Part shown: positions 16,736 through 25,371 of the stretch, piece after piece
Layout of the letters: the number at the start of each line of letters is the position of its first letter
Position numbering within the stretch: position 1 is the stretch's first letter
DNA from: CAVSJA01 sp963728145
GTDB taxonomy: Bacteria > Bacteroidota > Bacteroidia > Chitinophagales > Chitinophagaceae
Reading direction: 5' to 3'
NCBI GenBank assembly: GCA_963728145.1
Contig: CAVSJA010000009.1
Coordinates: forward strand, 476,077 to 540,076
DNA: 64,000 nucleotides
Translations under genes and position numbers: made by a program
Notes under the pieces: generated by a model
Databases searched by the model: none
Seen by the model: the letters and a program-made list of their open reading frames with translations, nothing else
Told to the model about the DNA's origin: nothing

Positions 16736-18178
16736 ATGTTCAATAAGAGGATAAAAGTGAAAGAAGTTCTGGCCATGGATCCGCAGGGCCAGGAGATTAC
16801 CGTGATGGGATGGGTTCGCAGTTTCCGGAATAACCAGTTCATTGCTTTGAATGATGGGTCTACCAATACCAATCTCCAGGTGGTTGCGGAGTTGGGAAAA
16901 TTTGACGAAGAATTCCTGAAAAGAGTTACAGCCAGTGCTTCATTAAAAGTGACCGGGACCCTGATTGCTTCCCAGGGCAAGGGACAGAAATCTGAAGTAA
17001 AGGCGAGTACTATTGAGATACTTGGCGATAGCGATGCGGAAAAATATCCTTTGCAATTAAAGAATCGTCCGAGCCTGGAGTATTTGCGTGAGATCGCGCA
17101 TTTACGTTTTCGTACCAACACGTTTGCTTCTGTTTTCAGAATACGCCATTCACTGGCATTCGCGATTCACAAGTTCTATCATGAAAAAGGATTTCTTTAT
17201 TTACATACACCGATCATTACAGCAAGTGATGCCGAAGGAGCAGGAGAAATGTTTCGTGTGAGCACTTTACCACTTGACAAGCCGCCAAAAAATGATGATG
17301 GGTCAATCAATTTTAAAGAGGATTTTTTTGGGCGCGCCACTAATCTTACTGTGAGTGGTCAACTGGAAGGTGAGCTGGGTGCAACAGCTTTTGGTGATAT
17401 CTATACGTTTGGACCAACTTTTCGCGCAGAGAATTCAAATACGCCAAGGCATTTGGCGGAATTCTGGATGATCGAACCCGAGATGGCTTTTTATGACCTG
17501 GAAGATAATATGAACCTTGCTGAAGAGTTCATTAAATATATTATTCGTTTTGCGATGGAGAACAACCGGGAAGATCTCGATTTTCTCGCTCAGCGATTAG
17601 CGGATGAAGAAAAACAAAAACCACAGCAGGAAAGAAGTGAAATGGGATTGATAGAAAAGCTGGAATTTGTTTTGAATAATCATTTCGAAAGAGTCACCTA
17701 TACAGATGCGATAGAAATTCTTCGCGAAAGCAATCATAACAAGAAAAAGAAATTTCAATTTCCCATCACAGGCTGGGGAATGGATCTCCAAAGTGAGCAT
17801 GAACGTTATCTTGTAGAAAAACATTTTAAGAAGCCGGTGATCCTTTACAACTATCCCAAAGAGATCAAGGCATTTTATATGCGGCAGAATGAAGATGGAA
17901 AAACTGTGGCCGCGATGGATATTCTTGCTCCTGGCATTGGGGAAATCGTTGGTGGATCACAACGAGAAGAAAGATTGGATAAGCTCACGACACGCATGAA
18001 TGAAATGCATATTCCCACAGAAGAAATGTGGTGGTATCTTGATACACGTCGCTTCGGAACAGTTCCACATGCCGGTTTTGGATTAGGTTTTGAAAGAATG
18101 GTGTTGTTTGTAACTGGCATGACGAATATCAGGGATGTGATTGCATTTCCGCGGACGCCGAAGAGTGCGGAGTTCTAA
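16736..18178 (+). CDS. asnS: Asparagine--tRNA ligase
   Basis: A 480-residue class IIb aminoacyl-tRNA synthetase that charges tRNA-Asn. The N-terminal OB fold (ITVMGWVRSFRNNQFIALND) binds the anticodon. The catalytic core has motif 2 (FGPTFRAENSNTPRHLAEFW) and motif 3 (GFGLGFERMVLF), with GQLEGE upstream. The start at 16736 gives the normal family length and follows a -7 box. A longer reading from 16673 adds 21 residues with no family support. Single gene, divergent from feoB. Confidence 0.95.
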   Translation: MFNKRIKVKEVLAMDPQGQEITVMGWVRSFRNNQFIALNDGSTNTNLQVVAELGKFDEEFLKRVTASASLKVTGTLIASQGKGQKSEVKASTIEILGDSDAEKYPLQLKNRPSLEYLREIAHLRFRTNTFASVFRIRHSLAFAIHKFYHEKGFLYLHTPIITASDAEGAGEMFRVSTLPLDKPPKNDDGSINFKEDFFGRATNLTVSGQLEGELGATAFGDIYTFGPTFRAENSNTPRHLAEFWMIEPEMAFYDLEDNMNLAEEFIKYIIRFAMENNREDLDFLAQRLADEEKQKPQQERSEMGLIEKLEFVLNNHFERVTYTDAIEILRESNHNKKKKFQFPITGWGMDLQSEHERYLVEKHFKKPVILYNYPKEIKAFYMRQNEDGKTVAAMDILAPGIGEIVGGSQREERLDKLTTRMNEMHIPTEEMWWYLDTRRFGTVPHAGFGLGFERMVLFVTGMTNIRDVIAFPRTPKSAEF

Positions 18179-18251
18179 TTAATATACGTACCAGTGGGTA
18201 CAAACTTTCCTCTGAATTTAGTGTAAATTGAAAGTCCCCTAAACTTTCAAC

Positions 18252-21200
18252 ATGAAACTTCTAGTTCTGTTGTTTGCTCTTTTCTTGCCATTTTATTTGG
18301 TGAGCCAGGATCTTATGGCTCTAAAGGATCAGGTTTCGAGCCTGTACGAAAAAGGCGAATCGAAAAAAGCAATTCCTATTGCTGAAAAAGCCCGGCAATT
18401 GGCGGCAAAAACTTATGGCTCCCGTCATGCGAACTACGCCTATTTCTTAAATGTACTTGGAATACTGTATGCTGACACTGGAGAATATCAGAAGGCAGAG
18501 CCACTATATAAGGAGGCTGCAGATATTTATAAGACGACTGCAGGAATCAGTCATCCAAATTATGTAGGCGCTCTGGACAATCTTGCGAGTGTTTACACTA
18601 ACCTTGGAGACTATGCGAAAGCCGAATCCCTTTATCTTCAGGTGAAGGAATCGATAAAGAAAAACCCTGGTCCAACCCATTGGGAATATGCGAAGTTATT
18701 GGGTGATCTTGGTCTTCTCTACCATCGAAAAGGTGAAATGAAAAAAGCCGAGCAGACTTATCTGGAAGGCTTATCGGTGTGGGAAAACGGGCGTAATGAG
18801 CAGGGGAGAGATTACGCAACAAGTCTTGGTAATCTGGCAGCCGTATATCTCGAGATCGGGTTATATGCCAAAGCAGAACCGGTACTAATAAAGGCTAACA
18901 AGGTTTTTAAGCGTACAATAAACATCGATCACCCGGCCTATGGTAACAATTTAAATACGCTTGGCGTTCTTTATTCGAAAATGGGAAAGTTCAAAGAGTC
19001 AGAGCAATACTATTTGGAAGCGGGTTCAATCGTAAAAAAGTTCTATGGAGAAAATAGCATGGACTTTTCAGTAAACCTGGGAAATATGGCGAGGCTCTAT
19101 GGAGAAATGGGACAATTCAAGAAGGCGGAAGAATTTTCTTTAAAAGAGATCGCGCTATTGCAAAAACTTTACGGGGAAGGACATTCAGATTATGCGAATA
19201 GTTTGAGCACGCTTGGGGTTATGTACAATGAAACAAATCAACCTCAAAAGGCTCAGCCACTTCTCCTCAAGGCGAAGGAAATCTTCGAGAGGAACAAGGA
19301 TCCCCAGCATGCCTATGCACTTAATAATCTTGCTGCGCTTTACATCAATCTCGGCCAATTCGAAAAAGCAGAACAACTATATGTAGAAGCAAATCAGATC
19401 AACCAAAGATTGTTCGGAAGCAACGATCATATTCTATATGCGAATACGCTGAATAACCTTGCTCAATTCTATGCAGAGATCAACCAGATGGACAAGGCAA
19501 TTGAGACGATGAAAAAGTCGATTGATCTCAAAAGAAAATTGCTTGGAGAAAATCATCCTGACTATGCAATTGCACTTGATAATCTCGCAAGCATTTATCT
19601 GCAACAAGACGACTATAAAAATGCAGCACCATTATCTGTCCAGGCCGCACAAATAAGAGAAAAGACATTGGGTCCGGACCATCCTTTATACGCGCGCAGT
19701 CTTCACACCGTTGCGATGGTATATCAGAAATCGGGCGACTATCGAAAGGCCGAGGAGCTTCTCCTTCGTTACTCAGCTATTATGAAGGCAAATTTTGGAG
19801 AAAAAAACGCTGACTATTCTACGAGCCTGAATGACCTTGGCGTCTTTTACTTCAGTATTGGATATTTGGATAAGTCAGAGTCCTATCTCTTGAAAGCCGC
19901 TGAGATAGGTAAGTTAACCCAAGGTGAAAAACATCCTGAATATGCAACTCAATTAGACAATTTGGCGAAGCTTTATTTTCTGAAGAATGATTTTCCGAAA
20001 GCAGCTTCTTATTCAATGGCGAGCAACCAAATTTTTCTGGACAATGCCCGCAGAACGTTCGCCAGTTTATCCGATAAAGAAAAAACTGTTTTTCTAGAAT
20101 CGAGATTCGATAAATTTCAATTTGCAAACAATATTCTCGACAAAAGCAAAAACCCGGATCCGAACTTTAAGCAATCTATCTTTAATCACTTGCTGATGCT
20201 TAAGTCTCTGGCATTAAGCGATACCAAAGATATGTTTACCTCGATTCGTAAAGGGAAGGATAACGATCTTAAAAACTTATTAGAAAAATGGGAAGATAAT
20301 AAGCGAATGCTTTCCAGGCAATACGCGATGCCGGCGGACAGACGAATTTCCAATTTGAAGGAATTTGAAACGCAAACCGATGAGTTAGAAAAACAATTGA
20401 ATCGCAGATCTACCGAATATCGTGAACAGCAATCGGGCATGAACATAACTTTTCAGGACATTCAAAAAAGGTTAAGTGCTGATGAAGTTGCTATTGATTT
20501 TGTGTATTACAGGCAGTTTGACAAAAAGTGGACGGACAAGATTAAGTATGCCGCGTATATTCTTAAGAAAAACGATGCGACGCCTATTTTTGTTCCCTTA
20601 TGTAATGAGCAAGATCTAAACGGAATCTTGAAAAAAACCAGGGCTTCGAATTCTCGCGAAATGGTGAACAAATTATATCGCGGAGGGAAAGAAAGTACAG
20701 CAGCTATGTCGTCTGCATCCGTGCTTGGCGACAGCTTGTACAAGTTGATCTGGCAACCATTGGAAGTTCACCTGGGAGGTATAAAGAAAGTAAATCTTGT
20801 ACCTGCTGGAAAATTGTTTTCAATAGCCTTCCAGGCATTACCAACAAGTAAAGATGAGTTGTTGATTGATAGGTATGTTGTGGAGCAATTTACCAGTACT
20901 AGAGAATTAGCGCTTGACAAAAAAAACTTAGGAAAACCGTTGGGCATCGCAATGTTTGGGGACGCAAAATTTACTATGAGCGGCCCGGGTACCGGATCCG
21001 GGTACAAATGGAGCGACTTGCCAGGGACCGCAAACGAAGTCAATAATATCGAGAAACTATTTCAGCAAAACCGAATCCCTACAGTTAAATACCTAGGACA
21101 ATCTGCATCTGAATCAAATTTCAAAAAGATTTCCGGAAACTCGCCCGAGATTATACACATGGCAACTCATGGGTTCTTTCTTCCTATTCAGTATAGTTCC

Positions 21201-21653
21201 AATGAAAATTCTTCAGGAATAGAACAGTATTCTTCATCAACAGAACCTTTGTTAAGAAACGGTCTACTGCTTGCAGGTGCAAATAATTCGTGGAGTAATA
21301 ATTTGCTTTTACCAGGTGCAGAAGATGGAATAGTGACCGCTTACGAGATTTCTCAGCTAGATCTGACCAACACAAAGCTTGTTGTGCTAAGTGCATGTGA
21401 AACTGCACTCGGGGATGTGCAAGGAACAGAAGGCGTCTTTGGTTTGCAGCGAAGCTTCAAAATGGCTGGGGTCGATAAATTGATTTTAAGTCTTTGGCAG
21501 GTTCCAGACAAAGAAACCGCGGAACTAATGACGATGTTCTATCAAAATTGGTTGAGTGGATTGCCAATAAGGCAATCGTTTAATGCTGCCCAGGCTGAAA
21601 TGAGAAAAAAATACACTCCATATTTTTGGGCCGCGTTTGTATTAATTGATTAA
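18252..21653 (+). CDS. Exported TPR-repeat / CHAT-domain protein
   Basis: A 1,133-residue protein. It has a signal peptide (LLVLLFALFLPFYLVSQ), then about a dozen kinesin-light-chain-like TPR units with the recurring YAxxLNNLAxxYxxxGxxxKAE pattern to about residue 590. A helical linker follows, then a C-terminal CHAT domain (about 830-1133). CHAT domains are caspase-like cysteine proteases, and both catalytic residues are present: His973 in MATHGFF and Cys1049 in LSACETALG. Known CHAT-TPR proteins include the gasdermin-activating and TPR-CHAT/Craspase nucleases' partner proteases, but those are cytoplasmic, whereas this one is predicted to be exported. An ExbD-like gene and an SGNH hydrolase follow closely. 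Confidence 0.9.
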   Translation: MKLLVLLFALFLPFYLVSQDLMALKDQVSSLYEKGESKKAIPIAEKARQLAAKTYGSRHANYAYFLNVLGILYADTGEYQKAEPLYKEAADIYKTTAGISHPNYVGALDNLASVYTNLGDYAKAESLYLQVKESIKKNPGPTHWEYAKLLGDLGLLYHRKGEMKKAEQTYLEGLSVWENGRNEQGRDYATSLGNLAAVYLEIGLYAKAEPVLIKANKVFKRTINIDHPAYGNNLNTLGVLYSKMGKFKESEQYYLEAGSIVKKFYGENSMDFSVNLGNMARLYGEMGQFKKAEEFSLKEIALLQKLYGEGHSDYANSLSTLGVMYNETNQPQKAQPLLLKAKEIFERNKDPQHAYALNNLAALYINLGQFEKAEQLYVEANQINQRLFGSNDHILYANTLNNLAQFYAEINQMDKAIETMKKSIDLKRKLLGENHPDYAIALDNLASIYLQQDDYKNAAPLSVQAAQIREKTLGPDHPLYARSLHTVAMVYQKSGDYRKAEELLLRYSAIMKANFGEKNADYSTSLNDLGVFYFSIGYLDKSESYLLKAAEIGKLTQGEKHPEYATQLDNLAKLYFLKNDFPKAASYSMASNQIFLDNARRTFASLSDKEKTVFLESRFDKFQFANNILDKSKNPDPNFKQSIFNHLLMLKSLALSDTKDMFTSIRKGKDNDLKNLLEKWEDNKRMLSRQYAMPADRRISNLKEFETQTDELEKQLNRRSTEYREQQSGMNITFQDIQKRLSADEVAIDFVYYRQFDKKWTDKIKYAAYILKKNDATPIFVPLCNEQDLNGILKKTRASNSREMVNKLYRGGKESTAAMSSASVLGDSLYKLIWQPLEVHLGGIKKVNLVPAGKLFSIAFQALPTSKDELLIDRYVVEQFTSTRELALDKKNLGKPLGIAMFGDAKFTMSGPGTGSGYKWSDLPGTANEVNNIEKLFQQNRIPTVKYLGQSASESNFKKISGNSPEIIHMATHGFFLPIQYSSNENSSGIEQYSSSTEPLLRNGLLLAGANNSWSNNLLLPGAEDGIVTAYEISQLDLTNTKLVVLSACETALGDVQGTEGVFGLQRSFKMAGVDKLILSLWQVPDKETAELMTMFYQNWLSGLPIRQSFNAAQAEMRKKYTPYFWAAFVLID

Positions 21654-21702
21654 CCTGTTATGGAAACCGGCTGCTTCTGTGTCAAAACTATAAAATAATT
21701 CT

Positions 21703-22251
21703 ATGGCTGAATTTAATACTGCTTCCGCCATGGCGGGGAAGGCCGGCGTGCGCAAAAGCAAAAAATTATCTACAGAGGTTGATCTAACGCCAATGGTTGA
21801 CCTGGGATTTTTGTTGATCACTTTTTTTATAATTACTACAAAGCTTGCAGAGGCGAAAGCAATGAGAGTTATTGTACCAACTGATCAAGGAGAAAGTCCC
21901 GTCTGCGCGAGTTGTGCGCTGACATTAATTCCCACAAAAGATGATAAGATTTTCTATTATATCGGTGAGCTAAACGAGGCTATGGAAAAGGGTCGATTTG
22001 GTTTGACTAACTATTCATATGATAAAGGCATCGGAGAAATAATCAGAAAGCGGCAAGTTGAATTAGAGAGAATAGGGAAGCCAAGGAACGATCTTTTATT
22101 GATCATAAAACCAACTGATGAAGCTGCATACCAAAATATAGTTGATGTGTTAGACGAAGTGTTGATCAATGCTGTCAAGCGGTATGCCATTACTGGGCTC
22201 TCAGAAGGAGAGCTTATGGTTTTGGAATCAAAGAATTTTGGTTTTAACTAA
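21703..22251 (+). CDS. ExbD/TolR-type biopolymer transport protein (orphan)
   Basis: A 182-residue inner-membrane protein with one N-terminal transmembrane helix. The motif VDLTPMVDLGFLLITFF (residues about 27-43) holds the membrane Asp that conducts protons in ExbB-ExbD and TolQ-TolR motors. The periplasmic part has the Bacteroidota-type TLIPTKDDKIFYY strand and an unusual CASC pair. No exbB or tonB lies beside it, so it must work with a motor protein encoded elsewhere or have a different partner. It starts 49 nt after the CHAT gene and ends 32 nt before the SGNH gene, so the three are probably one transcript. Confidence 0.85.
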   Translation: MAEFNTASAMAGKAGVRKSKKLSTEVDLTPMVDLGFLLITFFIITTKLAEAKAMRVIVPTDQGESPVCASCALTLIPTKDDKIFYYIGELNEAMEKGRFGLTNYSYDKGIGEIIRKRQVELERIGKPRNDLLLIIKPTDEAAYQNIVDVLDEVLINAVKRYAITGLSEGELMVLESKNFGFN

Positions 22252-22283
22252 ATTTACCAGCCATTCTTCCAAGGCCGGTAAAC

Positions 22284-23399
22284 ATGTCCAAAAAACCAAT
22301 TTCAACCAGTCGAAAAATTCTTTATTGGATAATTGCATTGATATGCATTTTTCTTGTTGCTGAACTCATTTGCAGGGCATATTACTATCGGCGGAGTGCA
22401 AGTTCATCTCTTGCCTTAATTCAATTATTCAGGGATTCAAAAAAACTGGTCAATTCAGGGCTTGGAGGGAATCAAAACGATAGTTCTTATCGACCTGATC
22501 TTTCAACAAGCGATCATGCCACACTTACTAAAGAAAATAAAGCAGCAGATCATGCGGTGTACCAGCCCTGGGTTCAATTTTATTTCAGAGATTATAAAGG
22601 AGAATTTGTCAATGTTGAAAACGGTGTGAGGCGATCGAACCCTTCAGTTTCGGATTCATCGGCAAAAGCACCATTTACCATACTATTTCTGGGTGGTTCC
22701 ACTATGTTTGGATATAATCTTCGCGATGAAGAGACCATTCCATCGCTATTTACAAAAGAATATAAACGAAGATATCCAGCTGATCGACCGATACGTGTGA
22801 TCAATCAGGGAATTCCTTATTACTTCAGTTACCAGGAGCTGATGTTATTAACTCATAAACTTTACACGGAACAAAAACCGGATATGGTGATCATGCTGGA
22901 TGGATTGAACGATTGCATGCAATTGCATTCTGCATTCTTTCGTCAACCTTATTTTTCTGCAGCCATCGCAAAATTTGTCAATCCAGCGCTGGCAGAATTG
23001 CCGGGAGACTATAGTTACTATAATACGCCACCTGGTATCCCCGAGGATTCATTGTATAACTCGATTGCAAATAATTATCTGAGCACTATCGCTACAGCAA
23101 AATTCCTGTCAGACTCTTACGACATCGAATTGTTTTGCTTCTGGCAACCAGTTCCTTTCTACAATTATTCAAATCGTGCCAATGATCCTGCTTGTGCAAA
23201 ATTTGAGAGGCCGGCGTTTGAAAATATCTATCCAAAAATAAAATCCGCTACATCGAGGATTGACTACCTGTTCTACCTTGGAGATATGCTTCAAAACGAA
23301 AAAGGATCTCCTTTTGTAGATAAAACACATTATTCGGTAGAGATGAATAAGAAGATTGTGGAAGAGATGATGCGGGTGATAACTAACAATGGGCAATAA
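22284..23399 (+). CDS. Membrane-anchored SGNH/GDSL hydrolase
   Basis: A 371-residue protein with one N-terminal membrane anchor (ILYWIIALICIFLVAEL) and an SGNH esterase fold outside the membrane. Block I is FLGGSTMFG, with Ser as the nucleophile. Block III is LDGLNDC, with the Asn of the oxyanion hole. The C-terminal DKTHYS supplies the Asp and His. Members deacetylate or de-acylate surface glycans and lipids; the substrate here is unknown. It is the last gene of the CHAT-ExbD-SGNH run. The final codons (NNGQ, TAA) lie inside a repeat. Confidence 0.84.
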   Translation: MSKKPISTSRKILYWIIALICIFLVAELICRAYYYRRSASSSLALIQLFRDSKKLVNSGLGGNQNDSSYRPDLSTSDHATLTKENKAADHAVYQPWVQFYFRDYKGEFVNVENGVRRSNPSVSDSSAKAPFTILFLGGSTMFGYNLRDEETIPSLFTKEYKRRYPADRPIRVINQGIPYYFSYQELMLLTHKLYTEQKPDMVIMLDGLNDCMQLHSAFFRQPYFSAAIAKFVNPALAELPGDYSYYNTPPGIPEDSLYNSIANNYLSTIATAKFLSDSYDIELFCFWQPVPFYNYSNRANDPACAKFERPAFENIYPKIKSATSRIDYLFYLGDMLQNEKGSPFVDKTHYSVEMNKKIVEEMMRVITNNGQ

Positions 23400-23487
23400 G
23401 CAATAGGCAATCGGCAATAAGCAATTTAGAATGTCGGCGACATTTGCCTATTGCCCATTGCCTATTGCTTATTGCTTATTGCCTATG
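23387..23487. repeat. GGCAATA-word inverted repeat (hairpin)
   Basis: The left arm (23387-23425) has words such as GGGCAATAAGCAAT. A 16-nt loop and a right arm (23442-23487) of complementary TTGCCTATTGC words follow. It sits between convergent genes and supplies the stop codons of both: NGQ-TAA on the plus strand and HRQ-TAA on the minus strand. It is likely to act as a bidirectional terminator. Confidence 0.87.
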
Positions 23488-23811
23488 GTCGCTATCCTCT
23501 GCCGAATCAAGAGCCTGCTTCCTCGCCATATCAGTCAGCGCCTGTTCCATTCTCCTCATTCTTGCATACAGTTTTAAAATAACAAACCAGAAGATGAGTA
23601 TACTAATATAGAAAATGAGGTCTGCTCCTCTACCAACTTTTAGTTTTCGTGCAATGGTATTGGTTATATCCGGCCAGATAATGAAAATAATTGCCGCGGC
23701 GATAAGAATAAATAGAAGGAATATATCCAGCAATCTTTTCTTCAAACGGGTGATAAAGTAAAGCCCGATAAAGACCACTCCCGTAAGCAGCAATAGTTGG
23801 ATCCCGGTCAT
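23476..23811 (-). CDS. DUF2304 small membrane protein
   Basis: A 111-residue protein with three hydrophobic helices (starting LLLLTGVVFIGLYFI, IFLLFILIAAAIIFII and LIFYISILIFWFVIL) and a charged C-terminus, matching DUF2304. DUF2304 proteins are regular partners of GT2 polyprenyl-phosphate glycosyltransferases. Here the gene overlaps the glycosyltransferase by 4 nt (ATGA), so they are translationally coupled. It may anchor the enzyme or help flip its lipid-linked sugar. The last residues (HRQ) fall inside the adjacent repeat. Confidence 0.83.
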   Translation of the reverse strand: MTGIQLLLLTGVVFIGLYFITRLKKRLLDIFLLFILIAAAIIFIIWPDITNTIARKLKVGRGADLIFYISILIFWFVILKLYARMRRMEQALTDMARKQALDSAEDSDHRQ

Positions 23812-24488
23812 TTAAAAAGTTTGTGTAAAACTAAATCAAATAATACTTTGATGCTGTCCCAGGCGGATTGTCCTTTTTTCTTTGAATAAATGGAATATTG
23901 AATATTGACCGGCGCTTCGCGGATTCGTAAGCGATGTTTTTTAATTTCAAAAAGGATTTCTGATGCATGCGCCATTCCATTTTCAGTGATACGGATATTC
24001 TTCCAGGCATTCTTATTTAATGCTCTCAATCCATTATGTGCATCGCTCAATAAAACTCCTGATAAAATCAAATTCACAAAGCGAGCAATTTGTAAAACAA
24101 TTTTTTTTGAAAAAGGAATGGATGATTTTGCTTCTGGTAAAAATCTCGATCCTAAAACTACATCCGCTTCATCTTTCAAGATTGGTTCAATCAATTTCGG
24201 AATATCATTCGCATCATGTTGTCCATCTCCATCAAATGTTATTACAATATCAGGATCCAATTTTCTTAGATAGTCCAAACCTGTTTGCAGCGCAGCGCCC
24301 TGGCCCAGGTTCACCGGATGTTTGAGCGTAATTACAGGCAATCCTTTCAAATGATCTTTCATTGGCATATCTGAGCCGTCATCGACAATAATAATGGTGT
24401 AAGAATTTGAGAGGAGTTGCTCCACTACTTTCCGCAATACCGACGATTCATTATAAGCGGGGATTAGTATTGCGATGGTTTTAGTCAT
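23808..24488 (-). CDS. Family 2 glycosyltransferase (dolichyl/polyprenyl-phosphate sugar type)
   Basis: A 226-residue GT2 enzyme without C-terminal membrane helices. IPAYNESSVL, IIVDDGSD, HPVNLGQGAALQTGL and TFDGDGQHDANDI (the DxD-like metal site) are all present. The pattern resembles DPM1-like transferases that move a sugar from a nucleotide donor to a polyprenyl phosphate at the inner membrane. The adjoining DUF2304 gene supports that role. The sugar and final glycan are unknown. Confidence 0.88.
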   Translation of the reverse strand: MTKTIAILIPAYNESSVLRKVVEQLLSNSYTIIIVDDGSDMPMKDHLKGLPVITLKHPVNLGQGAALQTGLDYLRKLDPDIVITFDGDGQHDANDIPKLIEPILKDEADVVLGSRFLPEAKSSIPFSKKIVLQIARFVNLILSGVLLSDAHNGLRALNKNAWKNIRITENGMAHASEILFEIKKHRLRIREAPVNIQYSIYSKKKGQSAWDSIKVLFDLVLHKLFK

Positions 24489-24522
24489 TGATATTCAGTG
24501 CGGTTAAAAGTACCGATTTTCG

Positions 24523-24631
24523 TCGTTTGGCGTTTGGGGTTTGGGGTTTGGCGTTGGGGAACCCAATCTTGCTTGATTTCCAGACTATCCAACACTCGAT
24601 AACGCCAAACCCCAAACACCAAACGCCAAAC
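24523..24631. repeat. GTTTGGCG-word inverted repeat (hairpin)
   Basis: The left arm (24523-24563) carries GTTTGGGG and GTTTGGCG words. The right arm (24600-24631) carries the complement, CCAAACGCCAAAC. It lies in the 458-base gap between divergent GT2 and padR genes. The rest of the gap, 24632-24946, holds a candidate PadR operator and no visible gene. Confidence 0.85.
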
Positions 24632-24784
24632 TGTTCAACTCATCACCGCCCAACGTCTGAATCCGGCCGTTCATCAAATCCGCAAAAAATTCTTCATTTG
24701 GGGATAAACTTCTGAAACCCACACTGGGACTGGGTTTAGGGTTAAACTCATTAGTATTTTATGAGAATTACCTTAATAAAACTG

Positions 24785-24805
24785 GTACTTGGTGTTGCAC
24801 AGTAC
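24785..24805. promoter_or_regulatory. Candidate PadR operator (imperfect palindrome)
   Basis: GTACTTGGTGTTGCACAGTAC has outer arms GTACT/AGTAC and inner GTG/CAC, giving near-dyad symmetry about 140 nt before padR. PadR proteins bind dyads in their own promoter region. No direct evidence of binding. Confidence 0.4.
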
Positions 24806-24946
24806 TAAAAAATCCCTCATCTTTGAATCTGAATTGAAAAATCAGCTATGGGGCAGTGGCGAGAGACAGCAGGACAAAAATACCATACAAACCTTATCCC
24901 CTGACTGTCCCTAGCCATTGACCCAAGCCCCAAATAAAAAAAGAGT

Positions 24947-25351
24947 ATGAATATAGAGAACACTCAAAGCCAGATGCGGAAAGGAATCCTGGAATTCTGC
25001 ATTCTTTCCATTATCCGCCGAGGTGAAGCTTACCCCAGCGATATAGTGGAAGAAATGCGCGGAGCCAATCTGCATATACTGGAAGGAACCCTTTACCCTT
25101 TACTTACCCGGTTGAAAAATGCAGACATGCTCACCTACCGTTGGGTAGAAAGTAATTCGGGCCCTCCAAGAAAATATTTTTCATTAACGGCCAAAGGGGA
25201 AGAGTTTTTCGGGGATCTGGAATCAACGTGGAATGAGTTGGCCAATGCAGTGAATGCCCTGGCGAATAAAAAAGAATCGCTGGCAGTAGTCAATAACGAA
25301 TCGGCGCCGACAGAAACAGAATCATCAAAAGAATCAAACACTCCCAACTAA
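24947..25351 (+). CDS. PadR-family transcriptional regulator
   Basis: A 134-residue DNA-binding protein. The winged helix occupies residues about 10-90, with GILEFCILSIIRRGEAYPSD, then EGTLYPLLTRLKNADML and GPPRKYFSLTAKGEEF, the PadR signature. The C-terminal helix (ESTWNELANAVNAL) would form the dimer. It is followed 20 nt later by a PspC-domain gene, a conserved pairing in Bacteroidota. The likely role is repression of its own operon, relieved by membrane or envelope stress. Confidence 0.9.
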   Translation: MNIENTQSQMRKGILEFCILSIIRRGEAYPSDIVEEMRGANLHILEGTLYPLLTRLKNADMLTYRWVESNSGPPRKYFSLTAKGEEFFGDLESTWNELANAVNALANKKESLAVVNNESAPTETESSKESNTPN

Positions 25352-25371
25352 CACTTCAACTCTTTAATACC

